Notes under the pieces: generated by a model
What the model saw: the letters and a program-made list of their open reading frames with translations, nothing else
Told to the model about the DNA's origin: nothing
The model's database searches: none
From: Salinigranum halophilum
GTDB taxonomy: Archaea; Halobacteriota; Halobacteria; Halobacteriales; Haloferacaceae
NCBI RefSeq assembly: GCF_007004735.1
Contig: NZ_SSNL01000003.1
Location: 372,001-436,000, forward strand
Length of the DNA: 64,000 nucleotides
Direction of reading: 5' to 3'
In this document: positions 40,213 to 48,953 of the stretch, in pieces
How positions within the stretch are numbered: position 1 is the stretch's first letter
Layout of the letters: every line of letters begins with the position of its first letter
Made by a program: the position numbers and the translations under genes

Positions 40213-40758
40213 TCAGGCGTCGCCGTCTCCCGCTCCGTCCAGCATCGCCAGCGCGGCGTCAGCGTCGCCGTCGAACCGCCGCAGCAACCCTCGCATCGTC
40301 TCTCGCGACTCGGGCGTGACCCGGATGCAGACCATCCCGACGTCGGGCTGGCCGTAGACGACGCTCGCGCCGTCCGGGGCGGCGACGACGGCCGGGAGCG
40401 TCACGAGGTCCTCCTCGCCGTCGACGTCGAGGACCTGTGGTCCGGGCGCGTCGATGGCTTCGGTGAGCGCCCGGAGTATCGACTCTGACAGTTCGCCGGC
40501 GGGGTTCTCCACAGCGGTCCCCGATGGGAGTTCGTCCAGCGCCGCCGCCGTCTCTGCCGAGACCGACTCGCGTTTCGTCCGGCCGTCGACGACCGCGACG
40601 TCGGGGGTCTTCCCGGCACGCAGGAGGTGTGCGGTGACAACGTCGCCGACGGCGACGAGCGGACCGTCGACCTCGGCGAGGAGGTCGTCCGCGTCGGTGT
40701 AGACGGGGCCGAACGGCTCCTTGAACTCGCTCCGTAGCGATTTCGGGAGGCGGAGCAT
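40213..40758 (-). CDS. GTP-dependent dephospho-CoA kinase
   Basis: A 181-aa cytosolic enzyme (DUF359 family) catalysing the last step of archaeal CoA synthesis, phosphorylating dephospho-CoA with GTP. The segments VAVGDVVTAHLL, DVAVVDGRTKRE, NPAGELSESILRALTEAI and DGEEDLVTLPAV...GASVVYGQPDVGMV are the conserved blocks, with the catalytic acidic residues in the VDGEEDL part. It follows the Spt4 gene after 5 bp in the same operon and precedes S24e. Confidence 0.94.
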   Translation of the reverse strand: MLRLPKSLRSEFKEPFGPVYTDADDLLAEVDGPLVAVGDVVTAHLLRAGKTPDVAVVDGRTKRESVSAETAAALDELPSGTAVENPAGELSESILRALTEAIDAPGPQVLDVDGEEDLVTLPAVVAAPDGASVVYGQPDVGMVCIRVTPESRETMRGLLRRFDGDADAALAMLDGAGDGDA

Positions 40759-40763
40759 CGGGC

Positions 40764-40961
40764 TCAGCGGACCTTCAGCGCGTAGCCACCGGGGTCGGAG
40801 ACGTTCATCTCCTCGGCGATCTCCGACTCCTCGGGGTGAGTGATGTAGACGTACCCCGCCCAGTCTTCGGTGAGCGACGACGAGCCACAGAGGTCACACG
40901 TCTGGTTGTCGGGCCCGTTGATGTGGTGACACTCGCGGCAGGCGAGTCGCTTCTTCGCCAT
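40764..40961 (-). CDS. spt4: Transcription elongation factor Spt4
   Basis: A 65-aa zinc protein, partner of Spt5 (NusG family) on the RNA polymerase clamp. The Cys4 site is C8-x2-C11 and C22-x2-C25, followed by the typical DWAGYVYITHPEESEIAEEM. Its ATG overlaps the rpoE stop by one base, matching the conserved archaeal rpoE-spt4 pair. Confidence 0.95.
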   Translation of the reverse strand: MAKKRLACRECHHINGPDNQTCDLCGSSSLTEDWAGYVYITHPEESEIAEEMNVSDPGGYALKVR

Positions 40962-41530
40962 CAGTCACCGGCCTCCGCTTCCGACTCCTGTCGCTTCGCC
41001 TCGAGCCAGCCGTGTTTGCCGAGGCCGGGCTGCTTCGCCGTGAGGCCGATCTTCGAGTCGCGCGGGTTGCGCTCGTCGACGCTCTTCGTCACGATTCGCA
41101 CCCGGACGGAGTCGCCGACGCCGAGCGTCTGGTTCGACTCCGTCGAGGCGAGTTGTTGGTTCTCCCCGTCGTACGCGAGATATTCGTTGGATATCTGCGA
41201 GACGTGCAGCAGACCGTCGACGGGGCCGATGCCGACGAACGCGCCGAACTCGACGACCTCGACGACGTTCCCGTCGACGACTTCCTGCATCTGTGGGTCG
41301 AAGGTGACGGCGTCGAACTCCGCCTCGTAGTACACGCCCGGGCGACCCGGCAGCACCGAGCCCTCCCCGATGTCGTGTACTTCGATGACGCTGACGACGC
41401 TACCGACGTCTTCGTCCATCCGTCCTTCGAGTTTGTCCTGGAGCAATCGCTTCACCCGTCCGGGGGTGACGTCCGCCAGGTGGCGAGGCGGCACTTCCAC
41501 CGTGTCTTTGAGTCGTACCCGTTTGTACAT
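40961..41530 (-). CDS. rpoE1: DNA-directed RNA polymerase subunit E' (Rpo7)
   Basis: A 189-aa stalk subunit homologous to Rpb7. The N-terminal RNP-like tip domain (MYKRVRLKDTVEVPPRHLADVTPGRVKRLLQDKLEGR) is followed by an S1 domain (about 80-165: GNVVEVVEFGAFVGIGPVDGLLHVSQIS). It binds Rpo4 and helps open the promoter. The ATG at 41530 is set by the universal MYKR start. It lies between a PIN-domain gene and spt4 in one operon. Confidence 0.96.
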   Translation of the reverse strand: MYKRVRLKDTVEVPPRHLADVTPGRVKRLLQDKLEGRMDEDVGSVVSVIEVHDIGEGSVLPGRPGVYYEAEFDAVTFDPQMQEVVDGNVVEVVEFGAFVGIGPVDGLLHVSQISNEYLAYDGENQQLASTESNQTLGVGDSVRVRIVTKSVDERNPRDSKIGLTAKQPGLGKHGWLEAKRQESEAEAGD

Positions 41531-41547
41531 ACGTGGTTTGAGTCCTG

Positions 41548-41934
41548 CTACGGTTCCGTAATCGCAAGTGTGTTGCGGCCCCGCCGGCCGACGACCGGGA
41601 CACCCCGGTCGAGCAATCGGCCGCGGAGGGGTCTGTCGTTCGTGACGACGTAGTCGGCGTCTCCCGCCAGTTCGACGACGGCGTCGTCCGCGTACGACGC
41701 CTCGGTGCCGACGACCCGACACCGGTCTGCGAGGTCGCGACCGACGCTCGCGGCGACGGCCTCCTTGCTCGCACCCGACGAGAGCGTCTCGAGTTCGGTC
41801 ACGACGGCGTGCGGAACGACCAGGTCCACCGCTTCGAGCGACCCGCCGAGCAGGCGAGCGAGTTCGTCGAAGACACGGACGTCGCACTCGACCGGCATCA
41901 TGAGCGCGTTGGTGTCCAGCACGACTGTCGTCAC
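41548..41934 (-). CDS. PIN-domain protein (Fcf1/Utp24-like, VapC9 group)
   Basis: A 128-aa single-domain PIN protein. The acidic active-site residues are visible: LDTNALMMPVE (first Asp), VVTELETL (Glu), and a C-terminal DYVVTNDRPLRGRL (Asp pair). This archaeal group, encoded beside aIF2-gamma, is thought to be an rRNA-processing endonuclease, not a toxin. The stop lies 17 bp before the rpoE start and the gene begins one base after the aIF2-gamma stop. Confidence 0.9.
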   Translation of the reverse strand: MTTVVLDTNALMMPVECDVRVFDELARLLGGSLEAVDLVVPHAVVTELETLSSGASKEAVAASVGRDLADRCRVVGTEASYADDAVVELAGDADYVVTNDRPLRGRLLDRGVPVVGRRGRNTLAITEP

Positions 41935-43173
41935 TTACTGTAGGGTTCCGATTCCGATGAGGCGCCAGCGCGCGCCGACGCGTCGGTTGATGGCGATTTT
42001 CGCCCCCGATTCGGCGCACACCGGTCGCTTGAGGTTCACCTCGCACTCTCCCTCGCGGGCGCTCGTCACCGCGCCCACCGTGGTGGCGGTCCCGACGGTG
42101 AGCATGAGCGGTTCGCCCGTGGAGATGTCTTCGACGTTTCCGCCCTCGTCCTCGGCACCGACCACCCGGTCGAGGAGGTCGACGCCCATGACGAACGACT
42201 CCCGCGTCGGCGGCAGCGTCCCGGGTGCACCGGCGACCTGCCCGGCGAGCGCGTCACCCTTCGTCAGCGACGGGTCCAGTCCCGTCCCGACGCCGAGTAA
42301 CCCACCGGGCCCTGCCTTCTCCAGTTGGGTGCCGCCAGCCTGTAACGACCGGACCGTCGTCTCGATCGGTCGCCACTCGGACTGCCCGCCCTCTTCGACC
42401 TCGCGGCCGGGGCGGAGCTGAATCTCGTCGTCGACCTCCAGTTCACCCTCGACCAGACTGCCGCCGATGACGCCGCCGGTGAGCCCGTCCCAGGTCGTCC
42501 CCGGACGGTTGATGTCGAAACTGCGGGCGACGAACATCCGCGGGTCCTCTGTCGCGTCGCGCTCGGGCGTGGGAATCTCCCGCTCGACGGCGTCGATGAG
42601 GAGGTCCATGTTAATCTCCTGCTGGGCGCTGATGGGGACGATGGGTGCGTCCTCGGCCACGGTGCCCTCGACGAACTCCTGGATCTGCTCGTAGTTCTCG
42701 ACCGCGCGGTCGCGGTCGACGAGGTCGATCTTGTTCTGGGCGATGACGATGTTCTCGATGCCGATGATGTCGAGCGCCATCAGGTGTTCTTCCGTCTGTG
42801 CCTGCGGGACGTTCTCCGTCGCCGAGACGACGAGGACCGCACCGTCCATCAGTGCGGCACCCGAGAGCATCGTCGCCATCAGCGTCTCGTGGCCCGGCGC
42901 GTCGACGAACGACACCGTCCGGAGTACCTCGCTCTTCGAGCCGTCCTCGCACTCTTCTTCGACGGTGTAACAGTCGGGTGCCTCGACGCCGGGACACGTA
43001 CGGAACGTCGCGTCCGCGTAGCCCAGTCGGATGGAGATTCCGCGCTTCATCTCCTCCGAGTGCTGGTCCGTCCACGACCCCGACAGGGCCTGGACCAGCG
43101 TCGTCTTCCCGTGGTCGACGTGGCCGACGAGTCCGATGTTCACCTCCGGTTGCTGTGTTGTGTCTGTCACCAT
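41935..43173 (-). CDS. eif2g: Translation initiation factor aIF2 subunit gamma
   Basis: A 412-aa GTPase that delivers initiator Met-tRNA to the 30S subunit. G1 GHVDHGKT (17-24), G3 DAPGHE, G4 NKID and a zinc knuckle ([16 protein letters not shown]) in the G domain are all present, followed by two beta-barrel domains. The first gene of the leftward cluster aIF2-gamma, PIN, rpoE, spt4, DPCK. It is complete with the expected length (about 410). Confidence 0.97.
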   Translation of the reverse strand: MVTDTTQQPEVNIGLVGHVDHGKTTLVQALSGSWTDQHSEEMKRGISIRLGYADATFRTCPGVEAPDCYTVEEECEDGSKSEVLRTVSFVDAPGHETLMATMLSGAALMDGAVLVVSATENVPQAQTEEHLMALDIIGIENIVIAQNKIDLVDRDRAVENYEQIQEFVEGTVAEDAPIVPISAQQEINMDLLIDAVEREIPTPERDATEDPRMFVARSFDINRPGTTWDGLTGGVIGGSLVEGELEVDDEIQLRPGREVEEGGQSEWRPIETTVRSLQAGGTQLEKAGPGGLLGVGTGLDPSLTKGDALAGQVAGAPGTLPPTRESFVMGVDLLDRVVGAEDEGGNVEDISTGEPLMLTVGTATTVGAVTSAREGECEVNLKRPVCAESGAKIAINRRVGARWRLIGIGTLQ

Positions 43174-43380
43174 TGACCTCCTGAGAGTAATCTTGGGGAA
43201 GTTTCGCCCCGAACGACTGATAAATGTGCTGTTCTCGGCCTCTCCGTGCGGCCACGTACCGCGGTTGCGGTCGTCGCTCGCGGCTGTCGACCGCTCACAT
43301 CGTCCGGGCGGCCCGACCCGGTCCCGACGGCGCGCGCTCGTGTCGGTGTGGTTTTGTCCGCGCCGCCCTCACGGTCTCCC

Positions 43381-44340
43381 GTGCGGGAGTACGCCTTCGA
43401 ACTCGCGCTGTGTGTCCACCTCGAGGAGACGACAGACTGGGTCGTCGCCCGGCAGTTGGGCGGGAGTGTGGCCTCGCCCGGCGGCCGCATCGTCGACGTC
43501 GTCGGCCTCGTCCCCGGCCCGGGGTTCGACCGCCGAGCAGCCGTCACCGCCGCGACGATCCCGCCGCTCGCGCTCGAGAGCGACGTCGGCGTCGGCACGT
43601 CCGTCCGCCCGGAACGAGCGTTCTCCTGTTCGTCATCGGTGGCGCGACGGGTCGCCGACCGCGCGGTCGAGGTCGGGTTCTTCGAGGCCGACCACCGCGG
43701 CGGTCACCGCGTCGTCCGTCGCGCCGTCCGCTACCCCGAAGACTGGTTCGCCGAACTGGTCGCCATCGAGAACAAACCCGACCTCGGGTCGCCGGGCGAC
43801 CTCGAAGCCCAGTTGCGAACCGACGTGAGCCTCGCGCTGTTCGACCGGGTCGTACTCGCGACGGAGAGCTACGTGACCCGCGCGCACCTCAATCGTATCC
43901 CCGAGGGCGTCGGCGTGTGGCGGTTCGACCCCGAGGACGGCGTGAGGGAGGTCGTCCGCGAACCGGCCTCGCTCTCGACGGCGGCCACGGGCGTCGAACC
44001 CGTCGACGCACAGCCGCTCCGGACCGACGTCGAGTTCGTCGCCCCGGACGAGAAGGCCCGTGTGCGGCGCAGGGTCGCCGAACGCGCCTACGGCAAGGGA
44101 TGGCGTCCCGAACCGCCGGGGTGTACCCACGCGACTGTCACCGCCGACGGCCGGCCGTACTGTGCGCGGTTCGACCGGGTGGTCGACCCCGGCGCAGACT
44201 GCGGCGAGGGGTGTTCGGCGTTCGAGGCGGCGGACCCGCCGGCGGCCGACCGCGCGGCGCTCCGAGCCGACAGAACCCCGTGGGTCCGTGACCCCGACGG
44301 CGTCGCTCGCCGGCAGACCGGGCTCGACCACTTCTCGTGA
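43381..44340 (+). CDS. DUF5787 family protein
   Basis: A 319-aa haloarchaeal protein from GTG 43381 (VREYAFELALCVHLEE...). It has a central alpha/beta region (DWFAELVAIENKPDLGSPGDLEAQLRTDVSLALFDRVVLAT) that recalls a PD-(D/E)xK nuclease fold (E and K in AIENKPD, preceded by Asp), and a Cys cluster near the C-terminus (CTHATVTADGRPYCARFDR...DCGEGCSAF). A nuclease function is an inference. Divergent from aIF2-gamma. Confidence 0.8.
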   Translation: MREYAFELALCVHLEETTDWVVARQLGGSVASPGGRIVDVVGLVPGPGFDRRAAVTAATIPPLALESDVGVGTSVRPERAFSCSSSVARRVADRAVEVGFFEADHRGGHRVVRRAVRYPEDWFAELVAIENKPDLGSPGDLEAQLRTDVSLALFDRVVLATESYVTRAHLNRIPEGVGVWRFDPEDGVREVVREPASLSTAATGVEPVDAQPLRTDVEFVAPDEKARVRRRVAERAYGKGWRPEPPGCTHATVTADGRPYCARFDRVVDPGADCGEGCSAFEAADPPAADRAALRADRTPWVRDPDGVARRQTGLDHFS

Positions 44341-44477
44341 GGGTCTCTGGTTCACTCTCGCCCGTAGCGGAAGCCGACCACGGAAACGTCGCCGAACGCG
44401 AGGCCGCCGTGATAGCGCCCCCGCGTCCGTCCGGACGGCTGGGCCGCCTCGGTGAGGCGGATTCACCCCCCGGACTC

Positions 44478-44624
44478 TCAGAAGGAGCGGATGTCGGTCG
44501 ACTCGCAGTACACGCACTCGTCGAGCGGTCCCGCCGTCTGGAAGTTCGCGTCGCACTCCCAGCAGTGGTGGAGGTCTCCCCTCGCGATGCCCAGACCCGT
44601 CCGGACGCTGTCTATCACGCTCAT
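44478..44624 (-). CDS. Small zinc-ribbon protein (48 aa)
   Basis: Read from ATG 44624 (or ATG 44636) to TGA 44478. Residues HCWECDANFQTAGPLDECVYCES supply C21/C24 and C37/C40 for one zinc. Such stand-alone ribbons are abundant in haloarchaea. It converges on the DUF5787 gene and has its own AT-rich upstream stretch (44650-44710). Confidence 0.7.
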   Translation of the reverse strand: MSVIDSVRTGLGIARGDLHHCWECDANFQTAGPLDECVYCESTDIRSF

Positions 44625-44749
44625 GGTCCGTCCCATCTACGTCGTCTGAGAAAATAGCCTTATCTGTTCGAATACTAGTAGAAAAAATACCGAAACGGTA
44701 CTATTTCACACTCCCTCTCGCTGACTGGTACCGGAAGTGGGAGTGGCGG

Positions 44750-45574
44750 TCAGAGGTCGTACTGCTCGCCGTCGACCGCCAGCGGCTCCTCGAAGGCCTC
44801 CTCGACGGGGTAGAAGTGAGCGGTGTGGACGAGTCTCGTCTGCCTCGCGCCGAGCTCTCCGGCGAGGTCGAGTGCCCCCTCGCGCGTCATGTGCTTCGAG
44901 CCGAACGTCCGTGGCACGCCGTCGTCGTCCTCGTGCTTTCCGCCGAGCGGATGGTACTCACAGAGCGACGCGGGGACGATGGCGTCGGCGAGGAGGAGGT
45001 CGGGGTCGGAGAGCACCTCGCGGGACGCCGCGGGCACGTCGTAGCTCGTATCGCCCGTCAGTGACAGCTTCGCGCCGGTCCCGGGGTCCTCGACGGCGAG
45101 GCCGTAACAGACGAGCGGCGGGTGGTCGACCGGCACGAGGGTGCACTCGAAGCCGCAGGCACAAAAGCGCTCGAAGGGGGCGTGGTCACGGACCGTGATG
45201 CGGTCGAGATAGTCGTACTTCCGCCGAATCGTGTCGGCGACCGACTCCTCGGTCACCGGGTCGACGTCGTTCGCCGCGTGGACGGGGAGGTCGTCGAAGA
45301 CGCGGTAGGCGTTGCCGAGGCCGTCGAGGTGGTCGAAGTGGATGTGGGTCACGACGGCCTCGGTTGGCAGTGGAACGTCATGCGTCAGGAACTGGTGGCG
45401 GAAGTCGGGGCTGAGGTCGACGAGGAGACACTCCCCCGTCCGGGGGTTCTCGACGTGCACGGCGAAGCGCGACCGCTCGACGCCCAGTTCGCGAGCACGC
45501 GCGCAGGTGTCGCAGTCGCAGCCGACGGTCGGGGTCCCGGTCGTGTCGCCGGTGCCGAGGAGGGTGACGCGCAT
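44750..45574 (-). CDS. Metallo-beta-lactamase fold hydrolase (PhnP/RNase Z-like)
   Basis: A 274-aa enzyme starting MRVTLLGTGDTTGTPTVGCDCDTC, the PhnP-type opening. The metal-binding HxHxDH motif appears as THIHFDHLDGLGN, with further ligands in TGDTSYDV and VHTAHFYP. PhnP-type members cleave cyclic phosphates; related ones are tRNA 3' processing or lipoyl/octanoyl-linked hydrolases. The exact substrate cannot be told. A Cys pair near 147-149 (CACGFEC) may bind extra zinc. Confidence 0.9.
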   Translation of the reverse strand: MRVTLLGTGDTTGTPTVGCDCDTCARARELGVERSRFAVHVENPRTGECLLVDLSPDFRHQFLTHDVPLPTEAVVTHIHFDHLDGLGNAYRVFDDLPVHAANDVDPVTEESVADTIRRKYDYLDRITVRDHAPFERFCACGFECTLVPVDHPPLVCYGLAVEDPGTGAKLSLTGDTSYDVPAASREVLSDPDLLLADAIVPASLCEYHPLGGKHEDDDGVPRTFGSKHMTREGALDLAGELGARQTRLVHTAHFYPVEEAFEEPLAVDGEQYDL

Positions 45575-45663
45575 CTATGCAGGGGCAGGGGACGGCGATG
45601 CTTAAGGGTGGGCGAAGCGCTCTCACGGACGCCGGCCTCACGCCCGGCGCTGCTCGAACGGTC

Positions 45664-46249
45664 TCACGCTCGCCACTGCTCGAAGACTCTCGCCCGCACG
45701 GGAACCGTCGTCTCGTACTCGCGCGATGCGAGCGAGACGGTCACGTCGACCCATCGCGGGGCCGCAGCCACGAGGTCGTCGAAGAGAACCTCGGTCGCCG
45801 AGACCCGGCTTCCCTGTCGGTCGTCGGTGACGGTCCGGGCCACGACGACGGTGGGCACGCCGCCGCGCGATGTGATGCCGACGGACGCGTCGGGTTCGTC
45901 GTAGCCGAGCCGTTCGGCGGTCGTCTCCGCCACCGCGTCCGACGCGACACTGGCACGCCGGACGCGACCCCAGCGCTCGAACGGCACCGTGTCGTAGACC
46001 GGTTCTCGTTCGGGCTCGGAGCCGTTCTCCACCGCCTCGTGGTTCCCGTGCTCGTACGCCGAGACGTACCGAACCGCGTCCTCGTCCGGGAGATAGGTGT
46101 ACGCTTCGCCGTCGACGTACGCCTCCCGTGCCGAGACCGGGTCCCCTCGCGGTCGGCGCGTCGAGGGTCGTCCCGCCGAGACACCCCGCGAAGCCGGCGA
46201 CGGCGAGGCCCGTCGCCTGGAGGACGGTCCGTCGACTCGTCGGGGACAT
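45664..46249 (-). pseudogene. Frameshifted Tat lipoprotein gene
   Basis: The signal part starts at ATG 46249: SRRTVL twin-arginine and lipobox FAGC (C23). About 35 codons on, the protein-like sequence moves to another frame: before the switch it reads GGTTLDAP, after it REAYVDGEAYTYLPDEDAVRYVSAYEHG and on to the stop at 45664. The shift lies near the GGGG run at about 46140-46146. The downstream half has normal haloarchaeal composition and no family name. It may be a real mutation or a base-calling error in the run. Confidence 0.65.
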
Positions 46250-46329
46250 ACGTCGGCGTTGTGAAGGGCTCGACAACTGTCCTGTGGAAAACCAGCCGTG
46301 TCGTCGAGCGCCCGACTCCTCCTCCGCCG

Positions 46330-47718
46330 TTAGTCGTGGGTGTGGGTGTGTCCGTGGTCGTGGTCGTGGCTGTGCCCGTTCTCCTCGTTGCCCGAGGAGC
46401 CGCCGTCGCCGGCGATGAGCGTCTCCTGGTCGCCGTCGATCATGTCCATATTTTTGAGGTTGTCGCGCTCTTCGAAGTCGGAGACGGCGTCGAGGATGTC
46501 CTCCTGGGTGAGGCTCATTCGCTCCTCGGTGAGCGCTTCGAGGACGGCCTCGCGGAGGACGAGTCTGAGGTCGCTCCCGGTGAGCCCTTCGGTCTTCTCC
46601 GCGACGGCCTCGGGGTCGAACTCCGCGATGTCCATCCGGCGGGTGACGATGCGCAGGATGTCGGCGCGCATCTGGTAGTCGGGCTTGGGGAAGTTGACGA
46701 TCTCGTCGAAGCGCCGCCACGCCGCCGAATCGAGCTGGTCGGGGTGGTTCGTCGCTCCGATGAGGAGCACGTCGTCCCTGATGAGCGAGATCTCGTCGAT
46801 ACACTTCAGCAGGGTGTTGACGGCGCGTTTCAGGGCGGCGTGTTCGTCGGACCGTCGGGTCTTCGCCACCGAGTCGAACTCGTCGATGAAGAGGATACAC
46901 GGGGAGAGCCGACGGGCCACCTCGAACGTCTTGTCGACGTTCTTGGCCGTCTCGCCGAGGTACTGACTCGTGATCATCGAGAGCTTCACCTCCACGAAGG
47001 GCAGCCCGAGTTCGTGTGCGAGCGCCCGCGAGACGGTGGTCTTTCCGGTTCCCGGTGGGCCGACGAACAGGAGTTTCCCGATCTCGCGCAGGCCGATCTC
47101 CGCGAGGTAGTCGCGGTGTTCGATGGCCTTGACGATCTTCTCGATCTCGCCTTCCTGATCGGTGGTGAGCACGAGGTCGTCGAGTGTCATCTCGATCTCC
47201 TCGGGCGCGCGAACGGAGACGAGGTCGAGCATCTCGGCGTCCTCCTCGGCGTCGAAGTACGACTCGAGGAGGCTGTCGATCCAGACCCGGTCCGCCTGGA
47301 TGGGGCGGTTCGACTTCCGCGCCTCCTCGTGGGTCACGTCGACGTCGTCGCGGTCCTCGACGGCGGCCGCGAGCGTGGGGTTCGTCGCGAACCTGTCGCG
47401 GTCGGCCCGCTGGACGAGCCAGTCGAGCGCCATCTCCGGCTGGGTGAGCGTGATGCGCCCCGCGAACTCCTCTTTCTGGGTGAACATGAGGTCGGAGACG
47501 GCCTCCCAGGGGTCGTCTGCGCCTGTCGCTTGCCGCGCCGTCTTCTCTGTCGCAACCAGCGGGCGCTCGACCCCTCCGACCTCGCCCTCCTCCTCGGACT
47601 CGGCCCAGAAGACACGCCGATACCGCGGCGGGAGGTCGTTCGCGTCCAGTTGCCGGTTCTCGCTATAGATGTGGGCAGTCAGAAGGAACTCAACCACGTC
47701 GAGGGCCCGGTCACTCAT
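46330..47718 (-). CDS. AAA+ ATPase with His-rich tail
   Basis: A 462-aa ATPase from ATG 47718. The N-terminal ~200 aa are helical and specific to this group. The AAA module has Walker A GPPGTGKTT, Walker B ILFIDEFDS, sensor 1 ATNHPDQLD and an Arg-finger-type AWRRFD, then the AAA lid. The C-terminal tail NGHSHDHDHGHTHTHD is rich in His and may bind metal. Related to the proteasome-type PAN/Vps4 branch, but it lacks the PAN coiled coil and HbYX tail, so a role as proteasome partner is not supported. Confidence 0.88.
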   Translation of the reverse strand: MSDRALDVVEFLLTAHIYSENRQLDANDLPPRYRRVFWAESEEEGEVGGVERPLVATEKTARQATGADDPWEAVSDLMFTQKEEFAGRITLTQPEMALDWLVQRADRDRFATNPTLAAAVEDRDDVDVTHEEARKSNRPIQADRVWIDSLLESYFDAEEDAEMLDLVSVRAPEEIEMTLDDLVLTTDQEGEIEKIVKAIEHRDYLAEIGLREIGKLLFVGPPGTGKTTVSRALAHELGLPFVEVKLSMITSQYLGETAKNVDKTFEVARRLSPCILFIDEFDSVAKTRRSDEHAALKRAVNTLLKCIDEISLIRDDVLLIGATNHPDQLDSAAWRRFDEIVNFPKPDYQMRADILRIVTRRMDIAEFDPEAVAEKTEGLTGSDLRLVLREAVLEALTEERMSLTQEDILDAVSDFEERDNLKNMDMIDGDQETLIAGDGGSSGNEENGHSHDHDHGHTHTHD

Positions 47719-47818
47719 CCGTTCTTCGTTGCTACTACAGGCGCATAAGACCGTCGAAGGTGTTCTCGTGATTCCGTGTGCGCCCGCCGGCGACGACCGG
47801 GCGTCGCGACACACCTGC

Positions 47819-48142
47819 TCGGGGACGAACTAACGAATGGCCAGTTTCAAGCCGAACTATCTCGTGTTTACGTGACTTAATTCCTTATACATAGATATAT
47901 ATTGTCCCAAATCCGGGTGTTTCGGACCAGAAATCCACTTCTACAACGGGTAGAGTTATATCGCTCCGCTGGCGCACGTTCGAGAGTGCACGAGTCGAAC
48001 ACCCACCGACCCTGGCGCGACGTGTACGAACGACTGTCACCGACCGACGCCGCCGAAGGAGTCCCTCTCAGATGAGTGGTTCAGTGGAGCCCGCGGGCCG
48101 CGAGAGCTTCGGGCCCCGTGACGCCCCGCGTCCCGACTGACG
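47819..48142. other. AT-rich intergenic region between divergent genes
   Basis: About 320 bp between the AAA ATPase and mobA. The middle (about 47870-47960) is unusually AT-rich for the chromosome, with TATA-like CTTATACATAGATATATAT around 47883-47901 and GTTATATC near 47955. These are likely promoter elements for one or both genes. I see no small gene. Confidence 0.45.
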
Positions 48143-48841
48143 ATGCCGAGGATGAAGGCGGACACGGGACGGGCCGGAATCGTCCTCGCGGGAGGGCCGT
48201 CGACGCGGTTCGAAGACGGTGACAAGGCGCTCGCCGCGCTCGCCGGCCGGCCGCTCCTCCTCCACGCCGTCGAGGCGGTCTCGCCGGTCGTCGACGACGT
48301 CGTCGTGAGCTGTCGTCGAGACCAGCGTCGGAGCTTCGAGTCGGCCCTCGAGGGGGTGGACGTGTCGTTCGCCACCGACCCCATCGACGGGCTCGGCCCC
48401 GTCGGCGGCCTCCGGACGGCCCTCCGCGAGACCGACCGGCTCACGGCCGTAGTCATCGGCTGTGACAGCCCGCTCGTCCCGCCCGCGTTCCTCGGGCATC
48501 TGCTCGACCGACTCGAGGGCTCGACGACCGCCGGTGTGCTCGTCCGAACAGACGGCCGCACGCGACGGCTCCCCACGGCGGTCAACACCCGCGCGGCCGC
48601 GGCCGCGGCGAGCGAGGCGCTCGACGACGGCGGCACCCTCCACGACGTCGTCGAGTCGCTCGCTCCGGTCGTCATCCCCGAACATCACGTCGCCGCGGCT
48701 GTCGACACCGAGCGCCTCGTGACCGTCGACACGCGTGCTGACCTCGCCCGTGTCGAAGAGACGCTCGGACGCCGTATCGCGTCTGGTTCACCGGACGGGA
48801 GCCCGTCCGGTGCGGACGGCGTGCGGTCGAACGGTCGGTAG
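48143..48841 (+). CDS. mobA: Molybdenum cofactor guanylyltransferase-like protein
   Basis: A 232-aa nucleotidyltransferase. The N-terminal GIVLAGGPSTRFEDGDKALAALAGRPLL matches the LAGGxSxRxGxxKA signature, and the metal-site CDSPLVPP is present. MobA adds GMP to molybdopterin to make the guanine dinucleotide cofactor; the aldehyde ferredoxin oxidoreductase gene nearby uses a related cofactor. The N-terminal residue may be the ATG at 48143 or one three codons later. Confidence 0.85.
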   Translation: MPRMKADTGRAGIVLAGGPSTRFEDGDKALAALAGRPLLLHAVEAVSPVVDDVVVSCRRDQRRSFESALEGVDVSFATDPIDGLGPVGGLRTALRETDRLTAVVIGCDSPLVPPAFLGHLLDRLEGSTTAGVLVRTDGRTRRLPTAVNTRAAAAAASEALDDGGTLHDVVESLAPVVIPEHHVAAAVDTERLVTVDTRADLARVEETLGRRIASGSPDGSPSGADGVRSNGR

Positions 48842-48953
48842 CGGTACTGTTCGTCGGAGCCACACGGGGGTCTCGACAGCCCTGGACACGTGCTGCGTGT
48901 CGCCGGCTGTCACCGAGTCGGGATTTATACGCCCTGGCCCTCGACGGTAGGCT

